Shown one piece after another: positions 12,901 to 25,700 of a DNA stretch of 64,000 nt. A program made the translations under genes and the position numbers. The notes beneath the pieces are model-generated. The model was not told the DNA's origin and did no database searches. It was given only the letters and a program-made list of their open reading frames with translations. The stretch is taken from NCBI GenBank assembly GCA_038501785.1, contig JBAMJR010000084.1, positions 4,312,001 to 4,376,000 on the forward strand, in the 5' to 3' direction. The first letter of the stretch is position 1. Every line of letters starts with the position of its first letter. Source of the DNA: Myoxocephalus aenaeus. Taxonomy: Eukaryota; Chordata; Actinopteri; Perciformes; Cottidae.

Positions 12901-14943
12901 GCTGAAGAAATTCAAGCCTCTTATTGCTGTTTTTAATGGAAAATGTAAGCACTCTTCCACCACGGAGCAACAGTTGCAATGAAATTATTCGTTCACGTTA
13001 ACTTAAGTAACATTTTCTGTTCTTCCAAAGGCATCTATGAAATGTTCTGCAGGGAGATGTTTGGTAAGAAACCAAAGAAACTTGATTTTGGTTTGCAGCC
13101 GCACAAGATCCCCGACTGTGACGTGGTGAGTCCCCCGGCTGCTTCGTCATCCTCAAATATCTATGAAATTTAGCCTTTAAAAAAATTGATTTTCTACCTG
13201 CTTGGTTGATTCTAGAGTATAATAGTTCAAGTGTTATCGCTCCAGTGAAATCAGATCAGTACTTTATGACAGTAACTTAGCATCTGCACTGAAAAAGTTC
13301 TAAAAACAGTTAATTGCAGGACATCTTAAGTATTTTTTTTTCTACGAGTGTGGAGGCAGTCTCCAAAAATGAGATCTTTTAGCCGCTCCACAGCCTTTCT
13401 TTCACGTGTAGAGGCCGTTTGAAGTGTTGATCCGACGGTGGTTTCCCCTCCGCAGGCTCTGTATCTGATGCCGTCGTCCAGCGCTCGTTGTGCTCAGTTC
13501 CCCCGAGCTCAGGACAAAGTCCACTTCTACATCAAACTGAGGGAGCTCAGAGATCAGCTGAAGGGCGTCCGGAAACCCAATGAGATCGAGGAGATCGATT
13601 ACTCCTTTGACCTGTCGTTGGCTAAAGGTAAGCACCGTCACGGATGAACGGCTGTAGGGTTTGCTTAAAGGTGTTCAACTTGTATTTAACCGCTTAAGTG
13701 GCATGGCAGTTAAAGTGAAACTAGAAAAGAAGCATTGTGACGCTCTGAAAACAAACTACAGCTAATCATCATTTAGAAAAAAGTAGTTGTTATATGAAGA
13801 ATTAGCGCTTATAGTAACATAATTGGCTTGATATCTTGTGCGGTTCATCACATCCTAGTTTTATAATCCAGTTCCGATCATGTTTTGGCATTTACTCTTC
13901 TTTCTTCCCGTGAACAGAGGATGCCAAGAGGATGGCGATAAAGGAGGAGCAGTACGATCCTGGTTATGAAGATGCTTTCGGTGGAGTGTATGCAGAGAGA
14001 GGACCCGAAGGGGAAGGGGCCGAAGCCGGAGCCGGAGCCGCACCCGGACCGGTAGCCGGGGCCGGAGCCGTAGCCGGAGCTGCGGCCGGGGCCCAAACCA
14101 ACGGTCACTGTACATTCTCTACTGCAGAAAACACGGGTAACAGTCAAGTGTATTCCATTCTACACACTTTTATGTAAATGTGAATGTAAACGCCCATCTG
14201 CAATGGTCAGGCTTTGCAGCAGGATATTTGTCCAGATACATATTTTAACCATCTCTTCAGCGAAAATATTCCAGAAATGTTTGTGTTCGACTCAGTTTTA
14301 ACTTAAAGGAATACTTCACCAACAAAATTACCATTTGTATATTAATTATTTCACCGTAGAGGCATGCAAGAAAAGTTTTCTTTAAGGAATTAAAGGTAAC
14401 GCAGGGGGAGTAATTGATATACAAATGGTCAATTATGTATCTGCAGTAAGCAGATTTCATGTATATTTTAGATTCGTTAATCAGGGGAGAGAAACCTGAT
14501 TTTCCCCCAGCTAGATTTCTCCTATTTTCTATGCCATGTAAGAGAGTTTCTTACCAGACAAGCCGGTCCTTGAACAAGTAAGCAATGCTTGCAAAATAAA
14601 GTCACATCACGGAACTGCTGCATGTATCCAAATGTGGATCGACGGTCACTAAGTTGTCCAATGTCCTGCGTAATATCCTGGTTTCCGAGTCTAATATTTG
14701 AAAATAAAATAGCATCGTTGGTCTGTAGTTGCTGTTGTACGTTGCAGATAAATAGTTGTGTCACATTATCCTGAGCGCAGAGCTTCAGTCTGAGTGTTGT
14801 CTTTGTCTTCAGAAGGAGCGCAGGAGGCGACCACGTCACAAATACCAGACGGCCAGCTCCCGGACGGACAGTGGATGACCCAGTCGTTTGCCGATCAGAT
14901 CCCAGACATCAGCGGGGCGCCAAAGGAGCCCAGCGTACAATGA
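9929..14943 (+). CDS. tdg: Thymine-DNA glycosylase paralog 2
   Basis: Complete ten-exon gene: 9929-9984, 11197-11366, 11724-12079, 12193-12262, 12577-12712, 12862-12944, 13031-13125, 13456-13627, 13918-14136, 14813-14943; 1488 nt, 495 residues, TGA stop. Exons 4-8 match paralog 1 in length exactly. Features: a Gln/His-rich N-terminus; residues about 76-130 an almost pure Lys/Pro repeat (units AxKP/PKxP), standing where TDG has its lysine-rich regulatory region; KVKRKFDRFKGMS; GINPG with catalytic Asn198; FTNMVER; MPSSSARCAQFPRAQDKV (about 327-344); MAIKEEQ SUMO-like site; a Gly/Ala-rich insert (about 411-437); and a conserved C-terminal ADQIPDISG tail. Odd point: the block after GINPG reads GRWFPGGGNHFW, so the usual His-Tyr pair of the pocket is Trp-Phe. 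The start codon was chosen for MEDKLNG, which opens a frame in phase with exon 2. Confidence 0.95.
10773..10870. repeat. Fish SINE/LINE-tail family, copy 2
   Basis: AATCAGAATCCAGTTTATTAAG and following bases resemble the block at 8197. It lies in intron 1 of TDG paralog 2, and the rest of that intron (9985-11196) shows nothing else recognisable. Confidence 0.5.
14285..14435. mobile_element. Short inverted-repeat element (MITE-like) in TDG paralog 2 intron 9
   Basis: ACCATTTGTATATTAATT near the left end is mirrored by AATTGATATACAAATGGT near the right end, and the flank has the 'ttaaaggaatacttcacc' start common to fish MITEs. No coding content. Confidence 0.5.
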
Positions 14944-16256
14944 AAACACTTCCGGTTTTAGATTTTGTTTTTTTTAAATGTCCGAGTAGAATATACACTC
15001 GTAGATGGACTTTTTTTTTTTTTTTTTGGTAGCGTTTTTGCAGATTATTCTCTCTGCATCTTTTTATTTTTGTTTGTGGTCTTGTACTACGGTATGATCA
15101 TCTTCACGACAGTCTTTTTTTATTTTCTATGTGAAATCAGGGACTTGACAATGATGCTCGACTGTCGTTGAAGAAGGTGATTTATTTAAACGGTGGTTTT
15201 GCCTTTGTACTGTACCGTACTGCACGATGATGCAGGATGTGTAAACATTCACGTCTACTGTTACGACCGTAGACGAAGCTCCAGATGGTTATTTTATAAG
15301 TTTGATTGATCAGTGGGAGCCTTTTATTGTCCCCTATGTGAATTGGGGATTCAGCGTTACTGTTTTACATTCACGGTGCTATGAAGTGACCACGATGCAA
15401 AGTGATCACTGGATGAACTCATCATGCATGTTAGAGATTCCACTGAGGGGAATTCCTGGCAAGCCTTTCAACATAATGTTACAGGTTATATTTTAATCTT
15501 TTATCATCAATCCTTTTTTTTTTTTTTTTTGGCTTTTAGGAATTTTAGAATTACATTTTGTATGTTTTATGAAATTGTCATTCACAAGGAATTTTATGAA
15601 ACATGTCCATTAAAATGTCTTGATGATGCCTTTTTCTATATTATTGGACGACCTTTCAGTCATTTTAGATGTGAACGTATAGCGACGATAATTGAGGCGT
15701 TTTATTTTGGAGGGACAAGAAACAATATAAAAGACAAAGGGTTGACATGCGACAAAGGGTGTGCACAATATTTTGGAACATGTAACATGGTTTGAACATT
15801 CACTGCCCTGCTATACGAGATGGATAAAGTAGAAAACAACAAAACAAATATAGTAAAAACAACATTCAAATCTCCATATGAAAAATATAGTAATTCTTGC
15901 AAGGGTTTGTAGACCTTCAACTCATCATCCTTTGAAAAATGTTCTGTAACAACGACATTGTGAACTATAGTAAACTACAACATGGTCTTAGCTGAACCTA
16001 GAAAAAGGTTCTACATTTACTTTCATACAATATGTGAAAACAAATGTCAGTAATGAAATGGCTGAATTCAGCTGGAAAAACCCGGATAGCAACTTTGTTT
16101 TAGTTTTTTTTTCTTGTCAACTCAAAAAAAACACACATTTCTTCTTTTACACACAGGTGTTAAGCGATACTAAATAAATACCAGTAGAGCTCCTCTATTT
16201 TTGATTGATCTGACAAGTAATATTAAATTATATTCCCTTAATAAAAGGGTTTACAT

Positions 16257-19200
16257 TTACATACGTCTACGGTTTAAAGTCTCTCTGCCACATGCAGGTG
16301 TATTGGAGCCGGATGGACCTGAACAGAGAGATGTGAAGGAGAAGTGGTTCATGTTGTCCCAATGAAGGGTTTGGTTGGAATTTGGGACACCTGTCGAGGT
16401 CGACGGTTTGATATCTTCTGTCTGGGCTCTGAGGTCGGAGTCAGAGGAGCTGCTGCTGGAGAACACAAAGACCAAAATGAGCTTTTACAGTGAATCTATT
16501 TAGAAAGTGTGATTCAAATGATTCATTTGATGAACTCAAGGTTACCTTTCTACGTGCACACACCTGTCGGGGTCCTGGCCTTTGCCGCTCCACGTCTGCC
16601 GGCAGAGATCTGAGGTCGACGTCAACAGTGATAATACGCTGTCACGATAAAAAAGACCAACACAGCGTAAGTCTCAAAACTCCAGTCCAGAGTCAGAAAC
16701 GATATGACGGGACTGTTGTTGTCTTGCTTCGTTCCCTTCTGGCTGCACGATCGAGACACTTTACCTTTTGGTGAGTGAGAAGATGAGCTCAACGGGCAGC
16801 GAGAGGAGGGTCAGCAGACACATCGCCGCTCTCACTGGAAGGAGCTCGGACCGCCGAGTGACTCCACTGTGGCTGTCCCTGCAGGCCTCACACAGCACTA
16901 ACACACACACACCGTGCATATTACACCTGTGTCATGTTAGTTGTATTACCTGCGGTAGAGTTAGTGTTTGGGCCGTGCAGTTATCGATGAAATGCCTCAT
17001 CCAAAATGTATCTAATAAACTGTTGATTTTGTGAGCATCTTTTCTCTGGGTCTCATCTACTAATTATTAATTGTTTTCTTGGTATCTATTTTTTAGAAGA
17101 ATGTGCCGTTTTATTGAATTTTATCGATTTTAAAGCTACTGCAAGGAACCTTCATTTTGCGTTGATTTTGGGAGTCCCTGTGGACAAAAGTGGTAGTGCA
17201 CCAGAGTCCCTTTAGTCATGTTACTGCAGCAGGGTCTGAGCTGAAGGAGTTTCTGGTAAACCTGCATGATTTGATCTGATTTCACGCAAAATGATTTCGG
17301 TGTCTATAAATATATAGAGTATACTGAGCATTTAAACAAATGCTCATAGGAACAAGTTTGCTTCCAATAACCAAAACCCTTTTATTTAACTGTACTCCTT
17401 ACCCTTTTTTTAGTCAACTAAACCCTTTCTTTCATTTACAAACCTGTGTGCTGACACCAGTCCGCCTCACCTTTCTTGATGCCTGCTGGGAGATTCTCTG
17501 TGACCTTCAGGCCCAGCCAGCGACCATCTTCCTGATGAGGGTGTTGTCCATTCATCAGTGTCTCCTTGGACTCTTCCTTCACCAGCTCACAACAAGTAGG
17601 CGTCGCTGCGTCCGTCTCCGACCTCAAACTTGGCGGAAGGCACTGTGTTCCAAGCAGATCTATAACAGACAGTGAACTAACAGCATGTTTCAGTTGTTAC
17701 GACATGGTGTGTGCTTACCAGACAAATCAAGGACTCAGCTGTGAGGAGGAGGAAAGTGGAAGAGCTCACCTCTTTCTCTCAGGAAGTGAAGAGCATCCAT
17801 GTAGCCGTTGTGACAGATCTCAGCCAGCGTCTGTCAAATACAAAAGTGGAAATCATGAAGGTTCGTTTGCTCTTTTTAGATCACAGGGAACTGCTTACAC
17901 ATCTCAAGATGAATGTGTCTTCGTAGAGATTTCATCTCTGCTTTGAAAGCTCTCAGTTTAAAGAGACAGCACCCACCTCCGGTCTGGGAGGGAGGAAGGA
18001 CGTACAGATCCGATGCACATTGCCGGTGTTGACCTGGATGCTCACGTTGCCGTAGTGCACCTCGAAGAAGTTGAAGGTTCCCTCTCTGGGGCAGATGTCG
18101 CTCTCGCCGGAGAACGGGGCGACAGTGATGGTGTTTCTCTGCTCGAACAGAGGCAGGTTGTTGCTCAGGGCTCCGTCCATGTAGAGCTGAGGAGAACGAA
18201 AGACAAATGACTGAATGTCATGAACTGTATCTTTATATTTAAGAGACATGTGTTATGTCACTGTGGCCGGCGATAAAAATGCTCTCAATCTCATATTTAG
18301 CGAAGAAGGACTGTGAGCGAGAGAGATAAAATAGTCAGAAAATAACACCAATCTTTAGAGGTGAGAAAAGCCAACTTCAAATCTCATATCTTCTTGATGC
18401 AATGCATTCTGGTCTATTGGAAGGAGGAGCTGCTGTCAAATCCCCACTGGTATGATTTTGAATTTGACCCGGTGGCACCGATGACAAGCATCAACAATAT
18501 TCTATCATATAGAAATAGCCCATTTGCTGGCTGATAATGTCGTTCGCTTTTGTAGTTCACGTAGAGGCATCAGAATTAAAGTGAGATTGTTTCAGAACCA
18601 ATGAAAAGTTCCTCACAGTAACTTTAAAGACCCAATTTATAGGATTTAAAGACATCTGATTAACAGTAAAATCATGTTGTGTAACCATTTTCCATCTAAT
18701 CCTCGCACAAAAAACTTCACATAAGAAACGTGCAGCATGTACTCACCACTCCGTGGTATGAAGGTGGGATGAAACCACAGTAAACGGGGAAAAAGCAGCT
18801 GCACATCAGAGCCTGAAGGTGCGACAGATGCAGAACAAAACTTGAGATATCAGAAGAGATGCGACGAATCTGCAGTTTCACAAACTGCAGATTCTTACTA
18901 TTTATAACATTAATATTTCTTTAACTTGCATTTTCATGTATAAGACACTTTTAGGTGAAGGAAATATTCCTGATCATTTCAAGACCTTCTTCAAAGTCAA
19001 TTCACAGATTCATTCTCACTCAACTCGTCAATCTTCACATCTTCATCCTCCTAAATTACTGACTGGCAGAGGGTCAATTCTCTATTAGATTTAGGGGAAC
19101 CAAGTTATGGAATAACTTTTCCCACCTCACAAAGAAATGTCCCTCTATAAAAAATGTCAAAGATTGCATTAAAAAAAAGTTGAATTGCTGTTTCGTAAGA

Positions 19201-20650
19201 GTTTGTTATGTATTGGTGTTCATGTCTTTCTTGTTTTAGCTGTTATATCTACATGTTTAGTTACCATTGCTTAGGAATTGCCACAGAGGTATAATCCAAC
19301 ATCCCTGAACAAACGCAAGCCATGCTTACTTTCACGCTCACACATGCACACACAGACTTGACATAATTACATTATTTTTCTTTCTTTTCTTTCTTTCTTT
19401 TGTTGCCTATCTTATGCATATTTCAATTTATGTTTGTAATTTTGTAAAATTTAAAATATTACATAGGTGGAGGCTTCAAATAAGCCCAGTTGGCTTTTTG
19501 TCTCTTCCTGCACTGTGATATTCATTTTCTGTTATGATTTTATTTTATTTTATTGTTTGAATTGTGCAAAATAAATAAATAAAAATATAAAAACATTTCA
19601 GTCCCTCTCTCTATCCTCCTCCATTCTACCTGGATCAGCTCCTCTCTGCTGTCAAACTCTGACACCAAAACGTTCTCCCGGTCAGACAGTCTGGTGAGCG
19701 ACACGCAGAGCTTTCCAGAGGCCCGGAGGTGGGCGTCTGCAGGAAGCTTCTCCAGCAGGGAGTCCCGCACGGCCCGCAGCAGACTGAAGGTCGGGTGGAA
19801 AACTCCCAGGGTGTGTTTTCTGGCCTCTTTGGCCACGGTCAGGACATCAGCACTGAACTGCTCTGAGGAGGAAGATGGAGGAAGATGAGTTACAGTTTAC
19901 GAATGAGTCCGGTTTATAGCGTTTACCTTTTCATATTCTTCTGATGTTTTCTTTACTTATTTTGGGATCCTTTTGGATCTTGGATATATTGAAGAAGCAA
20001 AAGTTGTACCCCTGACTCTTCAAGCTGCAAAATGCATTCTGGGTAATGAAGGAAATCAACACCTCTTTGGGGCATTGTTTGTTTCTTATCTCATGCTTGT
20101 TATTGCTTTATTGCTATGCATAATGTGTTGTCATGTCTACCTACAATTTAGAGTTATCACATTATCAAAATAGCTGAAATTTCTTTTTATTTCTTTTTGT
20201 GATTTTTTATTTTGTATTGTTGGGTTGGTTTGGGAGAAAACCTTCAGCTGGTAAACATGTTCTTCAATCAAAACACAGGTTCAATAGAGGTCAATACAAC
20301 ATCGGCGGTTTCCCCACCATTCACCGTCATTTATGATGTTCATAATCTTCATAATCTTCAGTGTTGGCGTCTGCTTCAGGCGATAAGATAAACTAACGGC
20401 GCCCTCATTCGTCAGTGAACTCCTATTCTCTTATCTAAGACTCCAATATTTCTCACAGTTCAAAGTTACACAAATCCTTTAATGACATGAAACTCTCCTG
20501 CTGATTATGTGAACTCTAACGCGCTTAAGCTGATAAATATTTCCCCACACAGGTGCACCTGAGGACAGTGAGTGACGTGTGTTTTCCCTCGCTGGGCCTC
20601 CCTTCGCTTTAAACTCCATGACCTCTGGAATTTGCTCTCACTATTGCATG

Positions 20651-20731
<81 letters not shown>

Positions 20732-21337
20732 AGTAAAATCATTACTACAAGTGTAAACAACAACACTTGAGATAACAATGTCCCCGACCTTTCTGAATGG
20801 CCTGGCACTTCAACTACTACAGGTAGAAAATATGTAGTAAACATGCCAGAAGTACAGTAAGTATCATATTACTTTGTGAATGTTTGGTTTTTAAAAAACA
20901 CACATCTTTAATATGATCATTGTAGAGATAATTATGCAACATAGTCAATGAATAGATAAGAAATAACTTAATTAATAATGACTTATTTACCTGTTTGGGG
21001 CAGGTTTAGTTGACTTTAGACATATATAACGAGAGGGGAGAACAGATTTCATGACGGTAATAAATTGTAACCTCAATGCATGAGTTGATCATCGCAAGAC
21101 AAACAAATGTCAGGCAAAAAATCGGCCGTGACGATGTAGAGTAAACTCACCGATGGGAATCCCGACCGCCAGGGCTGCAGCCACGAGACAACCAGATGAA
21201 GCTCCACAGATCTTGGAGGCCCCGTGAACCAGCCGGGGGACCCGCTCCAGGATACAGCTCAGGGCCCCCAGGTAGTAAATACTCCTGAAGCCACAGCCTG
21301 CAAAGGAGAGGTTCCACTCCTCGTCCCAGTCAAACAT
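16257..21337 (-). CDS. Patatin-like phospholipase, PNPLA2/3 type, paralog A
   Basis: Predicted triacylglycerol/acyl hydrolase acting on lipid droplets. Exons (minus): 21151-21337, 19630-19862, 18747-18812, 17977-18186, 17770-17830, 17471-17659, 16765-16897, 16564-16638, 16257-16455; phases join and give 450 residues. Seen: SFAGCGF oxyanion loop (Gly14-Gly16), GASSG nucleophile elbow with Ser47, and MDGALSNN with Asp166, the same positions as the catalytic dyad of human PNPLA2 and PNPLA3. The residue matching human PNPLA3 position 148 is Phe. The C-terminal half is Ser-rich and diverged from its neighbour. I chose MFDWDEEW as start because it aligns with the neighbour; in-frame ATGs at 21355 and 21391 would lengthen the N-terminus. 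It converges with TDG paralog 2. Confidence 0.9.
18955..19580 (+). mobile_element. L2-like LINE 3' fragment in an intron of lipase A
   Basis: Degraded plus-strand coding resembles the end of L2/Rex1-type reverse transcriptases: a 'VNSQIHSHSTRQSSHLH' segment, then remnants of the WNSLP and FKK blocks broken by stops. Non-coding sequence ending in an A-rich tail with AAATAAATAAATAAA follows. 5'-truncated and dead. Confidence 0.55.
20654..20730. repeat. GT dinucleotide microsatellite
   Basis: Long perfect (TG)n run in the first intron of lipase A. Confidence 0.97.
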
Positions 21338-22798
21338 CTTCTCTGACGTTTCCATCAACTCAAACCTGCATCTCGTGGTCCCTTCAGTCACCTCTCAGGG
21401 TTCAGCAGGTGCATTTGGCTTCCCATCAATACTCACCTCCTGATTGTCTTATCTCCACATCAACATGTGAAATGGGCAGCGCTTCAGCTGGGCTATGCGT
21501 TTGCTATTGCGCAACTTACTCGGCTCAAATGTCACATGTTTCAAAATAGAAAACAGGCTGGAGTCCCTTTCCTTACGCAATGTTATCAGGGCAGCTAGAT
21601 GACATGTGATACTGTTTACTTACTTAACCAGCACTGTACATTACAATCTCATTCAGAGGGATTTCTCCTCTTGTACCTTCCAGCTTTTCACACAGAGAGA
21701 AACAGACGTACAGGTTAAATTATGTATTGGAAGAAACTAACTTAATTATCTAAGACTTTCCCGCCCTTAAAACATTAGTGCATTATTGCTATTTATAGAT
21801 CCTGCTGCATTTATTTGATTTGTTTGTGTGTAGGATGATTATGGAGGACGACATGTGAACGATGCATCATATGAGTGTATATCAGCAGACGTTCACATCT
21901 TTGAAAATCAATAAATTAAATGCATACATTCATTTATAACTTTGTTAAAACTGAAACAGGTTCCTGTGTTTTTTTGTGTGTGTCCGTACTGTACTCAACA
22001 ACATTTTAGCTATTTTGCTAGCTCAGGTTAGCGTTCAATAACAAGTGCTTTCGTCTTAACCATCGGCATCTTATCAAGTTCCTGAACGTTAAAGCTATTG
22101 TTTCTTTGTTAAAATGACAGTGTCGAAATTCTAGTATCCTGTAGTCTTCAGAATAAGATATTCATTCAGCTTCAGAGCTGCATTAATGGCTTTGTTTTTG
22201 TCCCCTTGGGGGCAGCAGACTGAGGGCAACATCAGCATTTATTTAGAGCTTTGGTTCCCTACGTAAAACGTATATATACCTCCAATATTCTGCCGACAGC
22301 TGAGAAACATATTATGTCTCTCTAGCTGCTAAATGCTCCCTCATGTTCACCAGCCAGACACTAACTTTGGATGTCTGTTGTTTGGTGCAGAGCACTTTTC
22401 TTTTTGCATCAGCTGCCAGAAACAAATCTGATGAGCTGAAAGATGCTAAAAAGCTCGCATGAGCTGACGGGAACCTGCAAACTCTTATAGTGCCAATTCT
22501 CTGACACACAGTAATGTGATTCACTGTTAATATAAAACTATGGATTAGAGAAGTGTTTGTAAAGACATAGAAGCCAAAAGACAAACTCAAACGGGGGAGA
22601 GCTGGAAGACGGGGTTAGACTTGGATAGAAGCTTATTTTAAAGAGGTACTGTGCTGCTAACTGTATCTGATAGAGATGTAATGATAGAAACCCACTGATA
22701 TTTTCTTTTGATAGTGACATCACAAAACACAGGGTCGTTTTGAATTCATTTATTCAGCATCCTCGCGTTCTCCTCTTTCACTGCAACGTTAAATAGAG
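21338..22798. other. Spacer between lipase A and lipase B
   Basis: Contains the presumed promoter of lipase A and the 3' end of lipase B, whose AATAAA signal on the minus strand is at 22749-22754, about 45 bp beyond its stop. No other gene is seen. Confidence 0.6.
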
Positions 22799-25700
22799 TT
22801 ACTCGAATGCTGAACGGGACACTGAGCCGTCCGTTTCATTGGGGTCAGACGTTTGCTCGGAAGCCACATTTCGGATCCATCCCGCGGCTCGGGACAAACC
22901 CCGGCTTCTACCTGCGCCTTCGGGCGACTCTGGGGCGGCGTCAGCGAACCCAAAGGCGGGGCTGTCGGTGGGCGTGAGCGGTGGAGTCAGAGGCATGTGG
23001 TCCAAGTCCTCGTGTGCGTTCCATGTGAGGGTAGGACTGGAGGTGGGAGTGGCTCCTGGGGTCACTGGGAGAGCGTTTAGGTCTTCTTGGCTCTGCTTCC
23101 ACAGGTCGAGGCCTAATGACAGGCTTGTACTTCTGCGCAGCGACGACTCACTGGGGAAGAAACAAAACCACAAAAAGGTGGAGACGAGGATTCATCTTAA
23201 AAAGGGAGGAGGTGTTGGTGTGTCCGTCCGGCAATTGACGTCTCGACTTTACTTCTTTGGAATTTGCACGACACGTTCTACTCATTTCTGAAATACATGA
23301 TCACACTGCATACCCGTCGCCGTCCGTCACGTTGTCCTTCCAAGTCTGTTTGTATATGTCTCCAGCCATGCCGTAGAGCCTGCCCATGTCCCTCGATACA
23401 CCTGGGATCCAGTCCACAAGCCTAAAGAAGGAGCAGACAAAGTCAAATTAGCTCATATGAAAAAGTACTTCTACGTGAATAAAATCAGCGCTAGTCTTCG
23501 GGGGGAATAATCTATAAATACTCAAAATTTGACTTCAGTGAAAGATGCAAATATCAGTTATGAATTGTAGTCAAGAATGGAAGAACAGGCAAAAAAAAAA
23601 CTAGACAAAAAGGAATAGACAGCAAGAGATAGCAAGAAATGCTAACAGCAGCAGCTTATTGTGTTTACAGCTGTCAAGAGAAATCCGACTATCCCAGAAA
23701 ATAACTTTAAGACCATTATCATCCCTCAAATATCCACCTGTGGTTCATAGTCGTTAATGCATGTATTGGTCAAAGTGTATTTGCGAGTCATCTGTAGCAT
23801 CTGTTTGGACTGCAGGGACAGACTTTCGGCACCAAGATGACAAAGACGGTGTCAGATGATTTGACGGTGTGGCTGCAAGCATATTGGAAATAACTTGGAT
23901 GTGGTACGGTACCGGAAGAGGAACACCTCTTTACCTCTTGGCCAGAGAGTAGGCAGACTCCACAGGCCGAGGGCAGGGCATCTGCAGGTACGAGGTCATG
24001 TGGGACAGCAGACCGCCGGCAGTATGCGTCTCCCTACAGGCCTCACACAACGCTGACACACATACAGTGAGAAGCAAACATTTCATTTTACAGCTCATGG
24101 CTCAGTGGTAAACTATGCATTCTTTGCTTTGAATCACCTTACCCTTTTGGATATTAACTGGGAGGTGTGTATCCATCCACCAGTGCTTTCCATTCTGTTG
24201 CCTGCTCACGTCGGACTCCTCGTCTTCAGCCGGCTCCTCCACCTCCGGCTCACAACAAGCAGGTTTGGTTGCGTCCGTCTTCAAACTCCTCAGAGGACTC
24301 TCGCTGCTGATCAGATCTGTGATGGGCATTTAAATTGAATTGAAGCTCTGGATTATTGATCATCAGCCAGTGTGGCCACCTGCTGTTTAACATTAATATT
24401 CAACAGTTTCCATGTCCTTACTGTTCTCTTGAAGGAAGCGGAGAGCATCTACGTAGCCATTCTGGCAGATTTCAGCCATCGCCTGTTAAACCCAATGGGG
24501 ACTTGGTAAGGATGCCTCTAGATATGCTTGATCTGGTATGGTATCTACGGTGCATTGGTATCAAAATAAAGAGAGTTGCTGCATATTTAATGTGGCAGTA
24601 ACCAATTTCTGGCCAGAAGAGGGCAGTAAGGAGACATCAAAAGAAAGAGCCACTTGTCTCTCAGCCAAATTTGGCTCCAGCAGGACTTTGACAAAAACTA
24701 AATATTTCTCCATCTCTTCCAAGAGAAGAAGCAACAGGGTTGAGATTCAACCAACAGCATATGTATGTCTCATAACAAGGCTCTTCTAATTTAGCCTGCG
24801 TTAAGATTTTATCTATGAAATATCTGTGATTTGTGGTAAATTAAAGGAGGTGGCTAAGAACAAAGGCTGTCTGATGCTGTACAGATTGTAAAGCCCCTTG
24901 AGGCAAATGTGTGATATTGGGCTGTATAAAATATATACACAGACAGGGTTCATACACATCTTGACCAGTGGATTTCATGACTTTTTCATGACTTTAAACC
25001 AAACTTCCATGACCAAACATTTTGTGAAATCTCGGTGTAAACATGAAAAAGTGAGTAAATGTAGTATTTAAACTAACAATGAGAATTCCAAAGCATACAG
25101 TAAACCTTAAATGACACAAATGAATGAGAGACAATAGTTTGATTAAAAGAATGAACATTTATATAGATGCCTGTATGGATGCCTGCTTATATTTTGAGCG
25201 TCTTTCTTTTAAAAGCATATTAATTATTTAAAACTCAGCGTAAATGAACGTCATGAACATATGAATATAACACATTTCCATGACTTTAGTTTATTTTTAT
25301 TCTTTTTCAAGGACTTTTCCAGGCCTGGAAATAACCCTTTTCAAATGACTTTTCCAGGTTTTCCATGACCGTAAGAACCCTGTATAAAATGGATTTGTCT
25401 TGAAAAGGGCTGAAACAAGGGAAAAAAATTAAGAATGCACAGAAAACGACTGGACGAAGTATTTAACATCAAGTTAAATTCAATACTGTATTCATGATTC
25501 TATTAAAATATACAGTGTGTAGTAGTATGTGTGTGTATATAAGCATCCTGAAAATAAGAGTCATTGTGTTTTTGTTACCTTGGAATGATTTATATTCACA
25601 TATGGAGTAGCCGTACGCCATGTTTCTACAGGAGCCCAGAATGGACAAACTAAACTAGATAAGGACATTCGTCTCCTTCACTCTTGACACACATGTTGAC

